64,000 nucleotides of DNA from Sphingomonadales bacterium (GTDB taxonomy: Bacteria > Pseudomonadota > Alphaproteobacteria > Sphingomonadales > Sphingomonadaceae): positions 1 through 64,000 of the forward strand of contig SBGG01000035.1 in NCBI GenBank assembly GCA_006226685.1. Direction: 5' to 3'. The notes under the pieces are model-generated. The model saw nothing but the letters and a program-made list of their open reading frames with translations, ran no database searches and was not told the origin of the DNA. Below, one piece after another: positions 62,154 through 64,000 of this stretch. The position numbers were made by a program, and so were the translations under genes. Numbering within the stretch: the first letter of the stretch is position 1; each line of letters opens with the position of its first letter.

Positions 62154-63356
62154 TCAGCGATAGATCAGATAGTCCCGGCGTTCCTTTTCCCATGCCTGCT
62201 CATCCGCAATGGCCAGCACATCGAGATCGTCGGGTGTCCCCGCCCCGTCATCCACCCATTCCCGCAACAGCGGCGAACCATTGATGACATCGATCGGCAG
62301 CTTGCCGAACTCATATTCATAGGGGAAATCGCGCCACAGATCATAATCGGGGTAAAGCCGCCGGATCGCCTTGAACGCCAAGGCCTGAAGCCGCCAGGGG
62401 CGGAAGGCGGCATGGTCGTAGAAGCTGCCCTCGGCATGAATATGCACACCCGCGCACTGGCTGCCGACATGTTTGTGAAAGGTCGGCTCGAACCAGCATT
62501 CTCGCAGCGCGCAGCCGTTCAGCCAGTCCGGCGCCAGCGCCCGCATCTCCGCCACTACCGCACGCGCATCGATATCGGGCGCGCCGAAAAGTTCGAGCGG
62601 CCGGGTCGTCCCCCGCCCTTCGGAAAGGGTCGCACCTTCCAGCATCACCGTGCCCGGATAGGCGCGCGCCATAGCGAGGTTGGGCGCATTGGGGCTGGGG
62701 TTGATCCACAGCCGCGTTTCCGGCCAGCCGAACCCCGGCGCGCTCTCCGGCTCCCACCCTTCCATGGTGATAACGGCATAATCGACGTCGAGGCGATAAT
62801 GGGCAATGAACCAGTGCCCCAGTTCGCCCAGCGTCATCCCGTGCCGCATCGGCATCGGTCCGGCGCCGACGAAGCTCTCCCAGCCGGGACGCAGGCTCAG
62901 CCCCTCGACCGGACGACCGACCGGATTGGGGCGATCGAGCACCCACACTGTCTTGCCATGACGGGCAGCAGCCTCCAGCACATAGAGCAGCGTCGTGATG
63001 AACGTATAAATACGCGTCCCGAGATCCTGAAGATCGATCAGGATCACGTCGAAACTGTCCATCATCGCATCGGTCGGACGGCGCACCTCGCCATAGAGGC
63101 TGAATACCGGAATGCCATGTACCGGATCGGCGAAATCCGGGCTTTCCATCATATTATCCTGCTTGTCACCGCGCAGCCCATGCTGTGGTCCGAAAGCGGA
63201 GGACAGGCTGATATCGGGCAGCGCGGCCAGCGCATCGAGGCTGTGCGTCAGGTCCGCCGTCACCGAGGCGGGATGGGCGAGCAAAGCGACGCGCCTGCCG
63301 ATAAGGGGCCTGCGCAATTCGGGGTCGGCGATCAGCCGGTCGATACCGTTCTTCAT
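62154..63356 (-). CDS. DUF1343 (NamZ-like exo-beta-N-acetylmuramidase)
   Basis: The 400-residue protein starts NGIDRLIADPELRRPLIGRR. It includes SSAFGPQHGLRGDKQD, PVFSLYGEVRRPTDAMMDSF, VILIDLQDLGTRIYTFITTL and LEGATLSEGRGTTRPLELFG, all DUF1343 hallmarks. Characterised NamZ proteins release MurNAc from the non-reducing end of peptidoglycan fragments. No signal peptide is seen, so this one should act in the cytoplasm, on imported fragments. It lies 9 bases upstream of the DOMON-like gene's stop, on the same strand. Confidence 0.88.
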   Translation of the reverse strand: MKNGIDRLIADPELRRPLIGRRVALLAHPASVTADLTHSLDALAALPDISLSSAFGPQHGLRGDKQDNMMESPDFADPVHGIPVFSLYGEVRRPTDAMMDSFDVILIDLQDLGTRIYTFITTLLYVLEAAARHGKTVWVLDRPNPVGRPVEGLSLRPGWESFVGAGPMPMRHGMTLGELGHWFIAHYRLDVDYAVITMEGWEPESAPGFGWPETRLWINPSPNAPNLAMARAYPGTVMLEGATLSEGRGTTRPLELFGAPDIDARAVVAEMRALAPDWLNGCALRECWFEPTFHKHVGSQCAGVHIHAEGSFYDHAAFRPWRLQALAFKAIRRLYPDYDLWRDFPYEYEFGKLPIDVINGSPLLREWVDDGAGTPDDLDVLAIADEQAWEKERRDYLIYR

Positions 63357-63365
63357 GCTGCTATA

Positions 63366-63953
63366 CTATGTGCCTGTCGCATTATCGGGCGCAACCCCGG
63401 TTTCCGCTTTCGCTGCGGACACTTCGGGTGCCGGAAGTTCAAGCGCAAAGCAAGCCGGATCATGGAAATCAGGCTTTCCCGGCGGATGGGCGAGCGCCCA
63501 ATAGCTGATACGCCCTCCCCGCTCCTCGATCACGGCGGAAAGACCGAGGCGGACCGGCCCGCTCTCCGGCAGGAACAACCGAGTCCTGAGATCGAGATGA
63601 TGCTCCCCGCGCGCTATTTCCATCTTCGGCGGCACTATATCGGCATCACGCATCCCCTTGCGATAACCGCTGAACCGATAGGCCGCCCAAGCGCCCGTCG
63701 GGGCGAGATTATATTCGCGATAGCCCGTGCCCTGTGCCCCCGCGACGAACGCCTCGAAACAGGTCGTGCGCCAAAGTTCATGCCCCCGCCCCGGCACGAC
63801 GGGCGCCCCGATCGCCAGCGCATCGACATTGCCCGCGATGCGATAGCGCAGGTCCAGCACAGCGTCCTTTTGCCGGTCGACCGTCACGGACAGGCCAATC
63901 TCCGCACCGCAGGGCGTGTCGGAATGGCAAATCAGTTCCAAAACCCTACTCAA
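63366..63953 (-). CDS. DOMON-like domain protein
   Basis: The 195-residue product ELICHSDTPCGAEIGLSVTV ... ALAIGAPVVPGRGHELWRTT, TCFEAFVAGAQGTGYREYNL and AHPPGKPDFHDPACFALELP resembles the DOMON-like sugar- or haem-binding beta-sandwich family common next to NamZ-like genes in alphaproteobacteria. The first codon is TTG at 63953; no signal peptide is seen. Substrate unknown. Confidence 0.75.
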   Translation of the reverse strand: MSRVLELICHSDTPCGAEIGLSVTVDRQKDAVLDLRYRIAGNVDALAIGAPVVPGRGHELWRTTCFEAFVAGAQGTGYREYNLAPTGAWAAYRFSGYRKGMRDADIVPPKMEIARGEHHLDLRTRLFLPESGPVRLGLSAVIEERGGRISYWALAHPPGKPDFHDPACFALELPAPEVSAAKAETGVAPDNATGT

Positions 63954-63983
63954 CCGCCAAACTCCATGCTAAGGGCGCCGGCC

Positions 63984-64000
63984 ATGACCAGTTATACATC
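63984..64000 (+). CDS. Start of next gene (cut by window edge)
   Basis: ATG 63984 begins MTSYT and runs off the window. It is divergent from the DOMON-like gene. Too short to name. Confidence 0.35.

Overview
The window is a stretch of high-GC alphaproteobacterial chromosome, most likely from the Sphingomonadales (Sphingomonas/Sphingobium/Novosphingobium type). Support comes from a class I lysyl-tRNA synthetase, the cluster rpmF-plsX-fabH-ihfA-merR, pyruvate dehydrogenase E1-beta with its own lipoyl domain, TrmFO, the dnaG-rpoD pair, two RcnB-family proteins and a TadE/TadG operon. No rRNA is present, so genus is not resolved. No prophage, IS element or CRISPR array was seen.

Layout. 1-5.7 kb: start of rpsU, an orphan [2Fe-2S] subunit, two RcnB-type proteins flanking a prolyl-4-hydroxylase-like oxygenase, class I lysS and a His-rich PilZ protein. 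5.9-9.3 kb: a DinG-like helicase overlapping a SixA-like phosphatase. 9.5-12.7 kb (minus): merR, ihfA, fabH, plsX, rpmF. 12.9-16.6 kb: an MBL hydrolase, an S24-type repressor diverging from a small HTH-like protein across three evenly spaced operators, and poorly known ORFs. 16.7-23.3 kb: a DeoR regulator diverging from a TonB-dependent receptor, a phosphocholine-type phospholipase C and a PI-PLC-like enzyme, with a good PHO box upstream; I read this as a phosphate-starvation phospholipid-scavenging locus. 23.4-23.6 kb: two tRNA genes. 24-29.3 kb: a degenerate sensor kinase, an Lrp/AsnC regulator and two paralogous repeat proteins. 29.6-36.8 kb: gyrA, a VOC-like protein/TetR pair with a palindromic operator, small proteins, trmFO, an EF-hand protein and a squalene/phytoene-synthase-like protein. 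37-40.4 kb: three TadG/TadE-like genes. 40.5-44.8 kb (minus): pdhB, pdhA, ftsB, eno. 45-47.3 kb: a four-gene envelope/stress operon with an exact EcfG-type promoter (GGAAC-N17-CGTT). 47.4-54 kb: DUF4170, rhomboid, greA, carB, an AT-rich foreign ORF, carA. 54-58.7 kb: yqeY, dnaG, rpoD. 58.9-64 kb: a hypothetical gene, a MoxR/GFA/CoxE-type trio, a cytoplasmic NamZ-like (DUF1343) enzyme and a DOMON-like protein.

Most of the window is housekeeping. The parts that stand out are the AT-rich gene wedged between carA and carB with overlapping stop/start codons on both sides, the PHO-box-linked phospholipase locus, the lambda-like three-operator divergent switch, and the EcfG-promoter stress operon.
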